Part shown: piece after piece, positions 18,701 to 27,402 of the stretch
Layout: each line of letters starts with the position of its first letter
Position numbering within the stretch: position 1 is the stretch's first letter
Source of the DNA: an uncultured Verrucomicrobiota bacterium
GTDB lineage: Bacteria; Verrucomicrobiota; Verrucomicrobiia; Opitutales; Opitutaceae
Length of the DNA stretch: 64,000 nucleotides
NCBI GenBank assembly: GCA_903898675.1
Contig: CAIUGM010000014.1
Coordinates: 1 to 64,000 of the forward strand
Reading direction: 5' to 3'
The notes under the pieces: generated by a model
What the model was told of the DNA's origin: nothing
Database searches by the model: none
What the model saw: only the letters and a program-made list of their open reading frames with translations
Position numbers and translations under genes: made by a program

Positions 18701-19313
18701 AGCCCCGCTCGGCGGTCTCGACATCAGTGAGCGTGGAAAGCAGCAGCCGCAGTGAGGCGATCACCTTCTCGGTATGGGTCGCCCACCCCGTCGCCTCCCG
18801 CAAGCGCGCCACGCTGAGCACGGAGATCGCGCCGATGACGACGAGGAAGGTGAGCGCCAGCCCGAAGCCGGCCTGCACCTTGCGTTCCGTGGCCAGACTC
18901 CGGCGGGCCGTGGTATTGGCGAGGGCGTTACGGCGCGCCGCGTGCAGGGATTCCGTCAGCACGCTGATAAGTACCCCGATCAGTACCAGAATCAGCCATT
19001 GCAGTGTGTCCACCGACCTTTCCATGGCGAAACTGTGCAATGGCGGGATGAGAAAATAGCTCGTACCCAAGCCCACCGTGGCGGTGGCCACCAATCCCGG
19101 ACCCAGTCCGCCGACATAGGCGCTGAGAATAATCGGGAGCACAAAGATAACCAACACCGGCCGGTCCCCAAACCACGGCGCAAAGGCCAGGCGCCCGCCC
19201 AGGGTCGCCGCGGCGGCCGTCACGGCCAGCAAATATGTCCAGATCTGTCCGCTGCGCGGTGCGGTCGTCGCGGCGACCGGTTCGGCAGGCGCTTTCAAAT
19301 CACCGGTGTTCAT
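15792..19313 (-). CDS. Large membrane sensor kinase (DUF4118-CHASE3-PAS-GAF-HisKA-HATPase)
   Basis: The start is taken at MNTGDLKAP (19313; 1173 residues). Residues 15-120 hold four hydrophobic segments like the KdpD/DUF4118 region; a further segment at about 145-170 begins a CHASE3-like helical sensor ([15 protein letters not shown]) closed by another membrane helix near 325-345. A coiled coil and several PAS/PAC units follow ([21 protein letters not shown], then another), then a GAF-like domain, a HisKA with [16 protein letters not shown] carrying the phospho-His, and a HATPase domain with RDNGTGFD and GTGVGLAI. This kinase core is the phytochrome-type that pairs with Rcp1-like regulators, and such a regulator is the next gene. 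The stimulus is unknown. Confidence 0.88.
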   Translation of the reverse strand: MNTGDLKAPAEPVAATTAPRSGQIWTYLLAVTAAAATLGGRLAFAPWFGDRPVLVIFVLPIILSAYVGGLGPGLVATATVGLGTSYFLIPPLHSFAMERSVDTLQWLILVLIGVLISVLTESLHAARRNALANTTARRSLATERKVQAGFGLALTFLVVIGAISVLSVARLREATGWATHTEKVIASLRLLLSTLTDVETAERGFVITGEEIYLGPSDAARRLIDGELAGLRQLTADNRIQQAELDRLEPLITARLALAEQIIIRRRHEGQVPAQTLLAAGEGKELHDRIRALLAKMEATEQGLLRDRENRAQHDNVITRTVIIAGGTLAFVFVAVALFIMNQEFTRRRRVEAALREAQENLEARVRERTAELERTNEALQASEDLFAKAFRLSPDCIAIVRLADRTVLKANEAVCRLWGSTLKEVIGKPTREYTNWVDEDERLAFMRTLHEKGECLNYETTFRLKDGRLGRFNVSSRQLTLQGETCVLSVMSDITERKRAEIAAARLAAIVEYSDDAIIGKDLQSKVTSWNAGAEKTFGYCAEEIIGESITRLIPPERQHEEAEIISRVLRGESVRHLETVRVRKDGSRLDVSVTVSAIKDSRGNITGASKVARDITERKRADEALRDSRARLISTLAAGSIGTWTWDIGNDRLVADEFTSRAFSVDADEAARGLPAAAYLQAVVEEDQAGVSAGLAQAIATCGRYDIEYRVRQKTGPHLWLQARGRVEGDAAGKAVNFHGAVMDITARKVAEAAVRESEEYFRFLNDLALATRALADPARIMAVTARMLGEHLGASRCAYAEVEPDGDGFTILHDYTDGCASTVGQYRLALFGARAVATLGRGETLIIRNVTAELLPGDGAETFKAIGIQAIITCPLVKEGTLRAMMAVHQTTPRDWRPGEITVVQDVVERCWAAIERRTAEAKINQLNAGLEQRVIERTAQLEAANKELEAFSYSVSHDLRTPLRAVDGFSQAVLEDYGTTLPAEGQRYLRTIRESAQRMAELIDDLLLFSRLSRQALQRRPVETAQLVRSALSELHAQRAGREVEISTGTLPACDGDPALLKQVWINLLSNALKYTRRRPRANVEIGAFQRDGADVFFVRDNGTGFDMQYAHKLFGVFQRLHRAEDYEGTGVGLAIVQRIIHRHGGRVWAEATLDGGATFFFTLGLPPV

Positions 19314-19740
19314 GCCTGATACTCTCTTACTCCGCCAAGCTTCCGCCCCGGTTTGACTCCGGTCTCCACTGGAAGTTTCCAAGCTACTACTCGCCATACC
19401 GGGGCGATCAAGCTGACGGCACCGTGATTCCGATCCGAAACCCGACCGTTAAAGTCGGGCTCCATCTGCGGTTGGTTTTAGGATTTTCATGGAGCAATTA
19501 ACGCTCCGCAGTAAAAGTCTCGTGGCCGTCACAACCGGCGTACCTTGCTGCGGAGTGTCAGAGGGGGTATCTCACACTACTTGTGACATATTTTGTAGCA
19601 GCTAAGTGCCAATGCAAGTGCACAACCCCCGCACTTTTGTAGGACCGGCCGTATGACAAGAATATCCTTTCCCCGGGGTGGGTCGTGATTTTAGCTGACC
19701 CGCTCCAGATTTTGCCCTCTAGCTTCTGGATCAACCCGCA
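19314..19740. other. Divergent intergenic region upstream of alaS and the sensor kinase
   Basis: This 427-base gap is lower in GC than its surroundings and holds no credible gene. It must carry the promoters of the kinase operon (minus) and of alaS (plus), but I cannot point to a convincing -35/-10 pair. Short inverted repeats are visible: CCCGAC/GTCGGG (19441-19459), GGAGC/GCTCC (19491-19507), CTCCGCAG/CTGCGGAG (19504-19555) and GGGTC/GACCC near 19680-19703. The second and third share bases and exclude each other. No T-box or known tRNA-synthetase leader motif was recognised. Confidence 0.6.
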
Positions 19741-22587
19741 ATGACCTCCGCCGAAATCCGCCAGTCGTTCCTCGATTTTTTTAAGTCGAAACAGCACACC
19801 ATCGTCCCGTCGTCCTCGCTCATGCCGACGGCGCCCAACCTGCTGTTCACCAACGCCGGGATGAACCAGTTCGTGCCCTACTTCCTCGGCGACCAGACCG
19901 CCCCGTGGAAGCGCGTGGCCGACACGCAGAAGTGCATCCGCGCCGGCGGCAAGCACAACGACCTCGAGGACGTGGGCTTCGATACCTACCACCACACGAT
20001 GTTCGAGATGCTGGGCAACTGGTCCTTCGGCGACTACTTCAAGAAGGAGTCACTCACCTGGGGCTGGGAACTGCTCACCAAGGTCTGGGGTATTCCGCCC
20101 AAGCGCCTGTTCGCGACGGTCTATTCGCCCGACAAGTCCAAGGGCGACCCGGCTGACTTCGACCAGGAAGCCTACGACATCTGGGCCGGCATCTTCAAGA
20201 CGGCCGGACTCGACCCCGCCGTTCATATCGTCAACGGCAACAAGAAGGACAATTTCTGGATGATGGGCGACACCGGTCCCTGCGGTCCCTGCTCCGAGAT
20301 CCATTTCAACCTGCTGCCCTCCGACGACGAGGCCGCCGGCCGCGCCAACGTCAACTCCTCCAGCCCGCGCTGCATCGAGATCTGGAACCACGTCTTCATC
20401 CAGTTCAACGCGAACGCCGACGGCACCTTTGCTCCGCTCGCCGCCAAGCACGTCGACACCGGCATGGGCTTTGAGCGCGTCGCCGGCATTCACGCCACGA
20501 CGAACGGCTTCAAGGACTTCACCGCCGAGCCGTCGAACTACAACGCCGACGTCTTCAAGCCGACCTTCGACAAGCTCGCCGAGTTGTCCGGCAAGACGTA
20601 CACCAAGACCGTCCCGACCAAGCGCGACGGCCTCACCGAACAGGAACAGACCGACATCGCCTTCCGCGTCCTCGCCGACCACGCACGCTGCGTGTCGTGT
20701 GCAATCGCTGACGGCATCCTCCCAGGAAACGAAGGCCGCAACTATGTCATCCGGCGCATCCTTCGCCGCGGGATCATGTATGGGCAGAAAAATCTAGGCC
20801 TGAAGACCGGTGACTTTTCTGCGCTTGTAGCCTCCGTTATTCAGTCACTCGGAGACGTCTTTCCCGAACTTAAGACCCAGCGTATCATGGTCGAGAAAGC
20901 CATTCGCGCAGAGGAGGAATCGTTTGGCCGCACCCTCGCTCGCGGACTTCAATTATTTGACCGAGGTTTAGCTGACGCCATTGAGGTGCTCGCTCTGACT
21001 ACGGGAGCCATCCGCCAATATAAGATCTGGGTCTTAGATCCGGTTCATCCAGGGTCAAAAACATCGATCGGAGCTGCAACTCTTGGTCTTCCAGAAATCA
21101 CCTTCGATCCCCAAAATCTCGATCTTGCTCTTGCAAAGAAAATCTTTGGCAGATTGCCGAATATTTCGGGCGAGCACGCGTTCGAGCTCTACGATACTTA
21201 CGGCTTTCCGCTAGACATGACGCAGCTATTGGGTGCGGAGCGTGGCATCTCTGTTGATACTGATGCCTTCGATATTGAAATGCAGTTGCAGCGCGAACGC
21301 GGCCGCGCCGCGCGCAAGACCGACATCATCGTCGCGTCCACCGAAGGCGAGACGGTCGCCGAGGCCACCAAGTTCGTCGGCTACGAGATCGATGCCTCCC
21401 ATGCAACGCACGCGAAGCTGGTCGACGTCGTGAAGACCGAGAAGGAAACCTACCTGGTATTCGACCAGACTCCTTTCTACGCCGAAATGGGCGGACAGGT
21501 CGGCGACACCGGGCATGCGCTCATCAACGGCGCCAAGTTCGACATCGTCGACACCATCAAGGACAAGTCCGGCCGCCACCTCCACAAGCTGGCTCCCGCC
21601 TCCAGCCTCCCGTCTCCCGCCTCCCCAGCGACACTTCACGTCGATCTCTTCCGCCGCCGCGCGATCTCGCGGCATCACTCCGCCGCGCATCTGATCCACT
21701 GGGCTCTCCGCAAGATGCTCGGCACGCACGTCCGGCAGTTCGGCACGCACAAGACTCCTGACCGGATGCGGTTTGACTTCACCCATTTCGAGGCGCTCAC
21801 GCAGGCCCAGATCAAGGAATGCGAACAACTCATCAACGAGAAGGTCATCGACAACGCCCGGGTCGTCTCCGCGGAGATCGACTACGACAAGAAGCCGGCC
21901 GATGTCCTCGCCTTCTTCGGCGACAAGTACGGCAAGCGCGTCCGCCTCGTCGACATCGGCGGCTTTTCCAAGGAACTCTGCGGCGGCACGCACGTGGCGA
22001 CCGCGGGCGAGATCGGCCTGATCAAGATCGTCGCCGAGATGGCCATCGCCGCCGGCACCCGCCGCATCGAGGCCGTCGCCGGCCAGGCCGCGCTGGATTT
22101 TGTCGCCCACGAGGAAGCCGCCCTCAAGGCCGTGAACACGCGCCTGAACGCCGGCTCGCACGATGTGGCCCAGAAACTGGAATCACTCCTCCTACACCAG
22201 AAGGAACTCGAGCAGAAGATCAAGGGCTTCGAGGCCAAGGCCTCCGCCGCCCTCGCCGAGGAACTGGCGGCGACCGCGACTACCAAGGACGGCCTCAAGT
22301 GGGTTTCCGCGGTGGTCACGACCGACTCGCCCGAATCACTCCGTTCCCTCGGCAGCCAGGTCCTGCACAAGCTCGGCGATGGCGCCGTGCAACTCGGGGC
22401 CAACTTCGACGGCAAGGTCAGTCTCGTCGCCTACTGCTCGCCCGCGGCGGTCAAGGCCGGCCATCAGGCCGGCAAACTGATCGGCGCCCTCACCGCCAAG
22501 CTCGGCGGCAAGGGCGGGGGCAAACCGGACTTCGCCATGGGCGGCGGCGGCGACGCCTCGAAGCTGGCGGAAGCGCTGAAATTGTAG
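19741..22587 (+). CDS. alaS: Alanyl-tRNA synthetase with atypical central segment
   Basis: AlaRS charges tRNA-Ala. The 948-residue protein is long for the family (about 875). The class II catalytic core is intact (FTNAGMNQF near 36-44, RAGGKHNDL near 67-75, WNHVFIQF, DTGMGFER near 239-246). The editing domain zinc/active-site motifs are HHSAAH and CGGTH, and a coiled-coil plus C-Ala region follows. Two oddities: about 60 residues (roughly 411-470) sit between the GRTL region and the conserved GEHAFELYDTYGFP where other AlaRS have a short link, and the DNA from about 20695 to 21290 uses many A/T-ending codons (cta, tta, gta, aaa) that are rare elsewhere in the gene. The frame is unbroken, so the enzyme is probably functional. 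Confidence 0.96.
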   Translation: MTSAEIRQSFLDFFKSKQHTIVPSSSLMPTAPNLLFTNAGMNQFVPYFLGDQTAPWKRVADTQKCIRAGGKHNDLEDVGFDTYHHTMFEMLGNWSFGDYFKKESLTWGWELLTKVWGIPPKRLFATVYSPDKSKGDPADFDQEAYDIWAGIFKTAGLDPAVHIVNGNKKDNFWMMGDTGPCGPCSEIHFNLLPSDDEAAGRANVNSSSPRCIEIWNHVFIQFNANADGTFAPLAAKHVDTGMGFERVAGIHATTNGFKDFTAEPSNYNADVFKPTFDKLAELSGKTYTKTVPTKRDGLTEQEQTDIAFRVLADHARCVSCAIADGILPGNEGRNYVIRRILRRGIMYGQKNLGLKTGDFSALVASVIQSLGDVFPELKTQRIMVEKAIRAEEESFGRTLARGLQLFDRGLADAIEVLALTTGAIRQYKIWVLDPVHPGSKTSIGAATLGLPEITFDPQNLDLALAKKIFGRLPNISGEHAFELYDTYGFPLDMTQLLGAERGISVDTDAFDIEMQLQRERGRAARKTDIIVASTEGETVAEATKFVGYEIDASHATHAKLVDVVKTEKETYLVFDQTPFYAEMGGQVGDTGHALINGAKFDIVDTIKDKSGRHLHKLAPASSLPSPASPATLHVDLFRRRAISRHHSAAHLIHWALRKMLGTHVRQFGTHKTPDRMRFDFTHFEALTQAQIKECEQLINEKVIDNARVVSAEIDYDKKPADVLAFFGDKYGKRVRLVDIGGFSKELCGGTHVATAGEIGLIKIVAEMAIAAGTRRIEAVAGQAALDFVAHEEAALKAVNTRLNAGSHDVAQKLESLLLHQKELEQKIKGFEAKASAALAEELAATATTKDGLKWVSAVVTTDSPESLRSLGSQVLHKLGDGAVQLGANFDGKVSLVAYCSPAAVKAGHQAGKLIGALTAKLGGKGGGKPDFAMGGGGDASKLAEALKL

Positions 22588-22621
22588 TCGGGCTCGCGAA
22601 CGGATAGCCATCAGTTTCACC

Positions 22622-22727
22622 GTAGGGGCGCAGACTTGCTGCGCCCCCCGTGCGAGGTATCCCAATCGAGGTCGCAGCCTCGGCCGTCGCCAAGCCTATG
22701 ACCCGACAAGAGCCTGCGCCCCCTACG
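22622..22727. repeat. Intergenic inverted repeat, family C
   Basis: The gap after alaS starts with GTAGGGGCGCAGACTTGC and ends with CTGCGCCCCCTACG, nearly perfect inverted arms around about 80 bases. The same left arm (AGGGGCGCAGACTTGC) and right arm (CTGCGCCCCTACG) flank another gap at 46691-46805. A short hairpin (GGGGCGCAGacttgCTGCGCCCC) is also present at the left end and could stop transcription after alaS. Confidence 0.75.
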
Positions 22728-22793
22728 AAAACCCATCCGCCCGCCGTATTTCCGGACTGGATTTATCCGCCCCGGTTTTCTTAGCCTTGGCCC

Positions 22794-23012
22794 ATGAATC
22801 CGGGCGCGATCGTTTCCGAAATCTGCGACCAGGCCGACGATTTCCTCGCCGGCGTCACCAAGCGCGACGAAGCCAAGGCCGGCATCGCGGAATGGCTGAC
22901 CATCCACTACTCCATGCTCCTCCCGGCCGACCGGAAGATCGTCATCGACCAGGCCATGCGTATTCTGGTGAGCGAGGGTTTCTTCGAGCGGTCGGCGGGC
23001 ATGGACGAGTGA
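22794..23012 (+). CDS. Small conserved-looking hypothetical protein
   Basis: A 72-residue protein (MNPGAIVSEICDQADDF...) of mixed helical composition with no signal peptide, membrane segment or motif I can name. Codon use matches the neighbourhood and the frame sits neatly in the gap between alaS and the DUF5069 gene, supporting a real gene. A C-terminal acidic end (GMDE) is seen. Function unknown. Confidence 0.6.
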   Translation: MNPGAIVSEICDQADDFLAGVTKRDEAKAGIAEWLTIHYSMLLPADRKIVIDQAMRILVSEGFFERSAGMDE

Positions 23013-23088
23013 CTGTGCCGGTCGGCGGCAGCCACCGCTGGCCGCCGGTAAAGTTGCAACGCGTCCGGTTGTGCACCAGTAAGGAGGC

Positions 23089-23541
23089 ATGATCTCTTAC
23101 CAAGCCCCCGACCTGTCCCAGCACCCCCCGCGCAGCCCGCACATCCGTCTCGGCGGTTATGTCGTCCTGCCTCGCATCCTCGACAAGGCCCGTGCCTATC
23201 TCGCGGGCCGGACCGGCGAGTACAAGTGGAACAACCCGCTCGACCAGCGCCTGCTCACTTTCCTCGGGCTCACGGCCGAGGACTTCCTCGCGGCGGTGAA
23301 GACCGGCAAGAGCGATTCGGAAATGCTGGAGTGGGTCAACGCCAGCAGCCAGCCGCAGCGCCAGGCCTGGGAAGTCGCGGCCTGGAGTCACTGGCTGGAG
23401 AACCTGGCCCCAGGCGACGCAAAGCGTCACACGACCTTTGCCGACGACATCACGCGAAACTGTCCGCAGCGCGACGATATCCGGACGCTGTTTGACCGGC
23501 TGGACATGGACGACTACGTGACCTTCGGCGGCGCAGCCTAA
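23089..23541 (+). CDS. DUF5069 domain protein
   Basis: A 150-residue soluble protein. The opening (PDLSQHPPRSPHIRLGGYVVLPRILDKARA), the internal YKWNNPLDQRLL and the helical end match what I know of the DUF5069 family, found mainly in Verrucomicrobiota and Planctomycetota. No catalytic residues are known for the family. It has its own gap on both sides (76 bases to the small protein before it, 54 to convergent pdxH), so it is probably monocistronic or paired with the small gene upstream. Confidence 0.75.
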   Translation: MISYQAPDLSQHPPRSPHIRLGGYVVLPRILDKARAYLAGRTGEYKWNNPLDQRLLTFLGLTAEDFLAAVKTGKSDSEMLEWVNASSQPQRQAWEVAAWSHWLENLAPGDAKRHTTFADDITRNCPQRDDIRTLFDRLDMDDYVTFGGAA

Positions 23542-23595
23542 GCGGGAACCATGCTGTGCGTCTGCTGATCGCACGGCCGGGCCCTCCATTCACCG

Positions 23596-24234
23596 CTAGG
23601 GCATCAGCCGGCTGATCGCCCACTGGTCATCCGGCTGGCGCACATAGCGGAACCGGTCGTGCAGGCGGCTGGGCCGACCCTGCCAGAACTCGAAGCTGGC
23701 CGGGGTCACCCGGTAGCCGCCCCAATAGTCGGGCAACGGCACCTCGCCGCTGAGAAACTTCGCCTTCATCTCGGCAAACTTGGTTTCGAGCAGCGAGCGG
23801 GTCGTGATGACCTCGCTTTGCCGGGAGGCCCACGCGCCGATCTGGCTGTCGCGGGGCCGGCTGAGAAAATACTTCAGAGATTCAGCCGCGGAGATCTTCT
23901 CCGCCCGGCCTGTGACGCTGACCTGCCGCTCCAACGGCAGCCAGGGAAACAGGAGCGCCACCGCCGGGTTGGCCGCGATGTCCCGCGCCTTGCTGCTTTC
24001 GTAGTTGGTGTAGAAGACAAAACCCCGGGTATCAAAGCCCTTCAGCAGCACCACGCGAACCGATGGCGTCCCCACCGCGGAAACCGTGGCCAGCGCCATG
24101 GCATTGGGCTCCAGCAACTCGGTGGCGATCGCCTCACGCATCCAACCATCGAACTGGACGAAGGGATCCGCCTGCAGGTCCGTCAACTCCAGCTCCCGAC
24201 GGGCGTAAGTGCGGCGCATGTCCTCAAGATTCAT
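23596..24234 (-). CDS. pdxH: Pyridoxamine/pyridoxine 5'-phosphate oxidase
   Basis: PdxH uses FMN to oxidise pyridoxamine or pyridoxine phosphate to pyridoxal phosphate, the last step of vitamin B6 salvage and synthesis. The 212-residue length from MNLEDMRRTY is typical. Diagnostic stretches are present: RVVLLKGFDTRGFVFYTNYES, ANPAVALLFPWLPLERQV, SRPRDSQIGAWAS-type sequence, FWQGRPSRLHDR and the end WAISRLMP. A longer open frame continues upstream, but nothing in it resembles the family. It is divergent from the ispH-like gene, 96 bases apart. Confidence 0.96.
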   Translation of the reverse strand: MNLEDMRRTYARRELELTDLQADPFVQFDGWMREAIATELLEPNAMALATVSAVGTPSVRVVLLKGFDTRGFVFYTNYESSKARDIAANPAVALLFPWLPLERQVSVTGRAEKISAAESLKYFLSRPRDSQIGAWASRQSEVITTRSLLETKFAEMKAKFLSGEVPLPDYWGGYRVTPASFEFWQGRPSRLHDRFRYVRQPDDQWAISRLMP

Positions 24235-24330
24235 CCCGGGACCGTGCGCGGAATCGCGTCCGACCGCAAGCCAGTGTCCCGCCGCACGCCGTCGTTGACG
24301 CGCGGGCAGGTTGTGCTTCCGTGGAACCGA

Positions 24331-26070
24331 ATGATCGCGCCTCCCCCGGCCACCTCCGCCATGTGCGTGCTGCTCGCCTTCAATCCGAGCAACCAGCTCG
24401 CTGTCCGGCAGGCCGGCACCAAGCTCGGCCATGCCTTCGTCGGCGCCGACGCGGCCATGGCCCAGGCGCGGCTGGCGGCCTGTTTTCCGACCCATACGGC
24501 GGTCACCGAGTATTTCACCTGCGCGGTCAACGGCCTGGGCTACCGGGTGTATTTCACCCAGGTGAGCGGCAACCCGGCCGACAGCGAGGTCAGCTTCCAT
24601 ACCCTCGACCAGCTCGATGCCCTGCGGCCGTCCCTGGCCCCGTCGTTGGCCGCCGTGCTGGACCAGCTTGGGCCGTATCTCATCGAGATCCCCTACCTCC
24701 ATCTCGGCGAGCACGACTACATTTATAAATTCCGGGTCGAGAAGGACCGCAACCGGATCATCTACCAGCAGGACGAGGCCGCCCGGAGCCTGTACCAAAG
24801 CCGGCTGTGCGAGGCGATCAAGGCCCTCGCGCGCACCAACGAGCGCTCCGCCTCCCGGCCGGCCACGCTGGACTTCGGCGCGGTGCAGTACCTCATCCCC
24901 AGTCATTTCGGCTTCTGCCTCGGCGTGAAGAACGCCATCGAGCGCGCCTACGAGTCGCTAGCCGAGAATCCCGGCCGCCGGGTGTTCATGCTGAGCGAGC
25001 TGATCCACAATTCATTCGTAAACGAGGACCTGCTGCGGCGCGGGCTGCGCTTCCTGCAGACCGACAAGGGCCTGCCCTTCACCGTCGACGGCACCGTGGC
25101 CGCACCCGGCCAGCCGCGGGCGCTGCTCTGGGATTCGCTGACCGCGGACGACATCGTCATCATCCCCGCCTTCGGCGCCACCGACGAGGACAAGATGAAG
25201 CTCGTGCGCAAGGGCATCCGCGTCGCGCAATTCGACGCGACCTGCATGCTCGTGGAAAAAGTCTGGAAAGCCGCGCGTGGCTTCGGCCGCGAGGGTTATA
25301 CGGTGATCATCCACGGCAAGAGCGAGCACGAGGAGACGAAGGCGACCTTCTCCAACAGCCGGCGCCACGCCCCCTCGATCATCATCCGCAATCTCGACGA
25401 GGCCCGGCTGCTGGGCGATTACATCGCCGTCCCGACCGACGAGAAGCGCGCCGCCCTGCTCCAGCGCTTCGCCGGCCTGCACACGCCGGGCTTCGACCCC
25501 GCGGTGCACCTGGACCGCGTGGCCATCGTCAACCAGACCACCCTGCTGATGAACGAAACCGCCGCCATCATCGACTACTTCAAGTCGCTTTTCGTGGCCA
25601 AATACGGGGAAGCCGCCGGCCCCGGCCACGTCGGGGGCGCAGGCAAGAAAGACACGCTCTGCTATGCGACGCAGGTGAACCAGGATGCCTTGCAGCGCGC
25701 GCTCGCCGAGCCACTTGACGCGGCCTTCATCATCGGCGGCACGAACAGCTCGAATACCTACCAGCTCTACCGGCTGTGTGAGCAGAAACTCGGGCTCCGG
25801 GCGTTTTTCATCCAGTCGGAAGCCAACATCCGGTCGCGCGACCAGATCGAGCACTACGTCTTTCCGGCGGCCAGCCATGGCCGGGGCGGGCACACCGAGG
25901 TCCACACTCTCTGGCCGGGGGACGACTCGCCGAAGCGCGTGCTGATCACCGGCGGCGCCTCGTGCCCGGACGGACTCGTGCAACAGGTGATCTGCCGCAT
26001 CAATTCATTCTTCGCGCCGGAGAAGCTGCAGACGGTGGACACCGTCCTCGCCAGCCTGACCGCAGGCTAA
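24331..26070 (+). CDS. ispH: IspH-type HMBPP reductase with long N-terminal extension
   Basis: IspH makes IPP and DMAPP from HMBPP in the last step of the MEP isoprenoid pathway. The catalytic part begins near residue 186 and has the three cluster-ligating cysteines: Cys196 in FGFCLGV, Cys305 in DATCMLVEKV and Cys545 in GGASCPDGLV, with NQTTL at about 401 and SNTYQLY at 474. Spacing resembles the longer cyanobacterial/plant-type enzymes. Residues 1-185 are extra; they start MIAPPPATSAMCVLLAF (a second ATG at 24361 is possible) and show no domain I recognise, with the aromatic-rich run IPYLHLGEHDYIYKF near 120-134. The longer upstream frame overlaps pdxH and is a shadow. Confidence 0.88.
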   Translation: MIAPPPATSAMCVLLAFNPSNQLAVRQAGTKLGHAFVGADAAMAQARLAACFPTHTAVTEYFTCAVNGLGYRVYFTQVSGNPADSEVSFHTLDQLDALRPSLAPSLAAVLDQLGPYLIEIPYLHLGEHDYIYKFRVEKDRNRIIYQQDEAARSLYQSRLCEAIKALARTNERSASRPATLDFGAVQYLIPSHFGFCLGVKNAIERAYESLAENPGRRVFMLSELIHNSFVNEDLLRRGLRFLQTDKGLPFTVDGTVAAPGQPRALLWDSLTADDIVIIPAFGATDEDKMKLVRKGIRVAQFDATCMLVEKVWKAARGFGREGYTVIIHGKSEHEETKATFSNSRRHAPSIIIRNLDEARLLGDYIAVPTDEKRAALLQRFAGLHTPGFDPAVHLDRVAIVNQTTLLMNETAAIIDYFKSLFVAKYGEAAGPGHVGGAGKKDTLCYATQVNQDALQRALAEPLDAAFIIGGTNSSNTYQLYRLCEQKLGLRAFFIQSEANIRSRDQIEHYVFPAASHGRGGHTEVHTLWPGDDSPKRVLITGGASCPDGLVQQVICRINSFFAPEKLQTVDTVLASLTAG

Positions 26071-26075
26071 TCCGC

Positions 26076-27341
26076 TTAGAAGCGGATGTTGACGCCGCCA
26101 CGGACACCCGAGGAGGTGCCGATATCGATATGCGCGGTGCGCCCTTCCAGCGTCTGATCGTAGGCGCCCAGTTTCTGGAGGCTCACGCCGCCGTACAAGC
26201 CGGTGCGCTCATTGGCGGCGAACTCCAGGTTCAAATCCGCATAGTAGCCGCTCAACAGCTTGTTCGCCGAACTCGTCACGGTGGACTCGGTGATGGAAGT
26301 GCCCACCACGGGGATCAAAAATGACTCGGTGGCGGAATAAGTCGTGCCCGAATAAGCGCCCGCCAGCCCGAGGCTGGCCGTCAGGGTCAGGCGGCTGGTC
26401 ACCTGGGCCCGGAGAGACGGCCCGAAGCGCAGCATCATGTAGGCGCCCTTGACTTCCCACAAGCCATGCACGGTCGTGCCACCGGTGACGGCGGTCAGCG
26501 TGTTGGCATCAGGCTGGGCGCTGATCGGCACGGTGGTCTCGAAACCGTTGCTGAAGACGACGCCATTGGAGGTCAGGTCCGAAAAGGTCGGGCTGCTGTA
26601 GACGGCGGTCAGCGAGGTCGTGGGGGCGGCCTGGCCGTGCAGCGAATAATAATCGGTGTACGTGTTGAGGGTCGCGGAGACGTCACCGGTGGTCTTGTTG
26701 TTGATGCCATTGATGGCCAGACCGGCCGAGAGGCCGACACTGATGCGCTTGGTGACCTGATAAAGGGTGTGCGACAACTGCAGCTCGACGCCGAGCGAAG
26801 CCCCCTGCTTCTTGTCCGCCATGGCCCCGTCACTCGTGGCGCTGTAACTGCTCAGGGCGATGTAGCCCGGCCGGGTGAGCGCCTGATCCGGGGTTGAATA
26901 ACTCCAGATGCGCGTGAGCCCGGGCGTGTAGGCCAGCAGATCATTGGTGGTCGTGAGGGTGCCGGATGCGTCGGTGGTGCCGATCTGATACCGGCCGCCG
27001 GGCTGAGAAGTCTGATTGCCGTTGGCGTCTTGCTCATTCGACCGGGCCCGATCCACGCTGACCGACCCGTTGTTGTAGGTGCGGGCGACCAAACCGTCCG
27101 AACCCGGCGCAGGAATGGAGTTGTAAGGCACGGTGCCCAATTTTCCGAAATGAACTTTCACACCCGAGCTCAACATCCGGAACCCCATCGAGAAGTCGGT
27201 CTTGGGCGTATACCAGTCGGTGCTGCGGGCCAGGGCCGCCAGCCGCTCCTCCTCGCGGGCGCTCTCTTCCTGGGCGAAGACAGCCGCCGGAACGGCCAGT
27301 AGGACGAGAAGTGCGGTGTGACGAAGCAAAGGGAAGCTCAT
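26076..27341 (-). CDS. Exported outer-membrane beta-barrel-like protein
   Basis: From MSFPLLRHT (421 residues) there is a classic signal peptide (TALLVLLAVPAAVFAQ, cleavage after AFA/Q). The mature protein is rich in Gly, Ser, Thr and alternating hydrophobic/aromatic residues, with strand-like repeats such as SVGLSAGLAING and LTLTASLGLAG, and ends in Phe (GVNIRF), a usual outer-membrane barrel ending. It follows the coiled-coil gene on the same strand by 61 bases and may be the last gene of the ParA operon, or be separate. No specific family recognised. Confidence 0.7.
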   Translation of the reverse strand: MSFPLLRHTALLVLLAVPAAVFAQEESAREEERLAALARSTDWYTPKTDFSMGFRMLSSGVKVHFGKLGTVPYNSIPAPGSDGLVARTYNNGSVSVDRARSNEQDANGNQTSQPGGRYQIGTTDASGTLTTTNDLLAYTPGLTRIWSYSTPDQALTRPGYIALSSYSATSDGAMADKKQGASLGVELQLSHTLYQVTKRISVGLSAGLAINGINNKTTGDVSATLNTYTDYYSLHGQAAPTTSLTAVYSSPTFSDLTSNGVVFSNGFETTVPISAQPDANTLTAVTGGTTVHGLWEVKGAYMMLRFGPSLRAQVTSRLTLTASLGLAGAYSGTTYSATESFLIPVVGTSITESTVTSSANKLLSGYYADLNLEFAANERTGLYGGVSLQKLGAYDQTLEGRTAHIDIGTSSGVRGGVNIRF

Positions 27342-27402
27342 GAAGGGAAATTTAATAGGGGCGGGTTTCAGACTTGGAAAGGGCAAATCGCGATAGGTTC
27401 CC

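Noticed and set aside
23659-24330. The upstream extension of the ispH frame
   Set aside because: It is antisense to pdxH and has no recognisable sequence.
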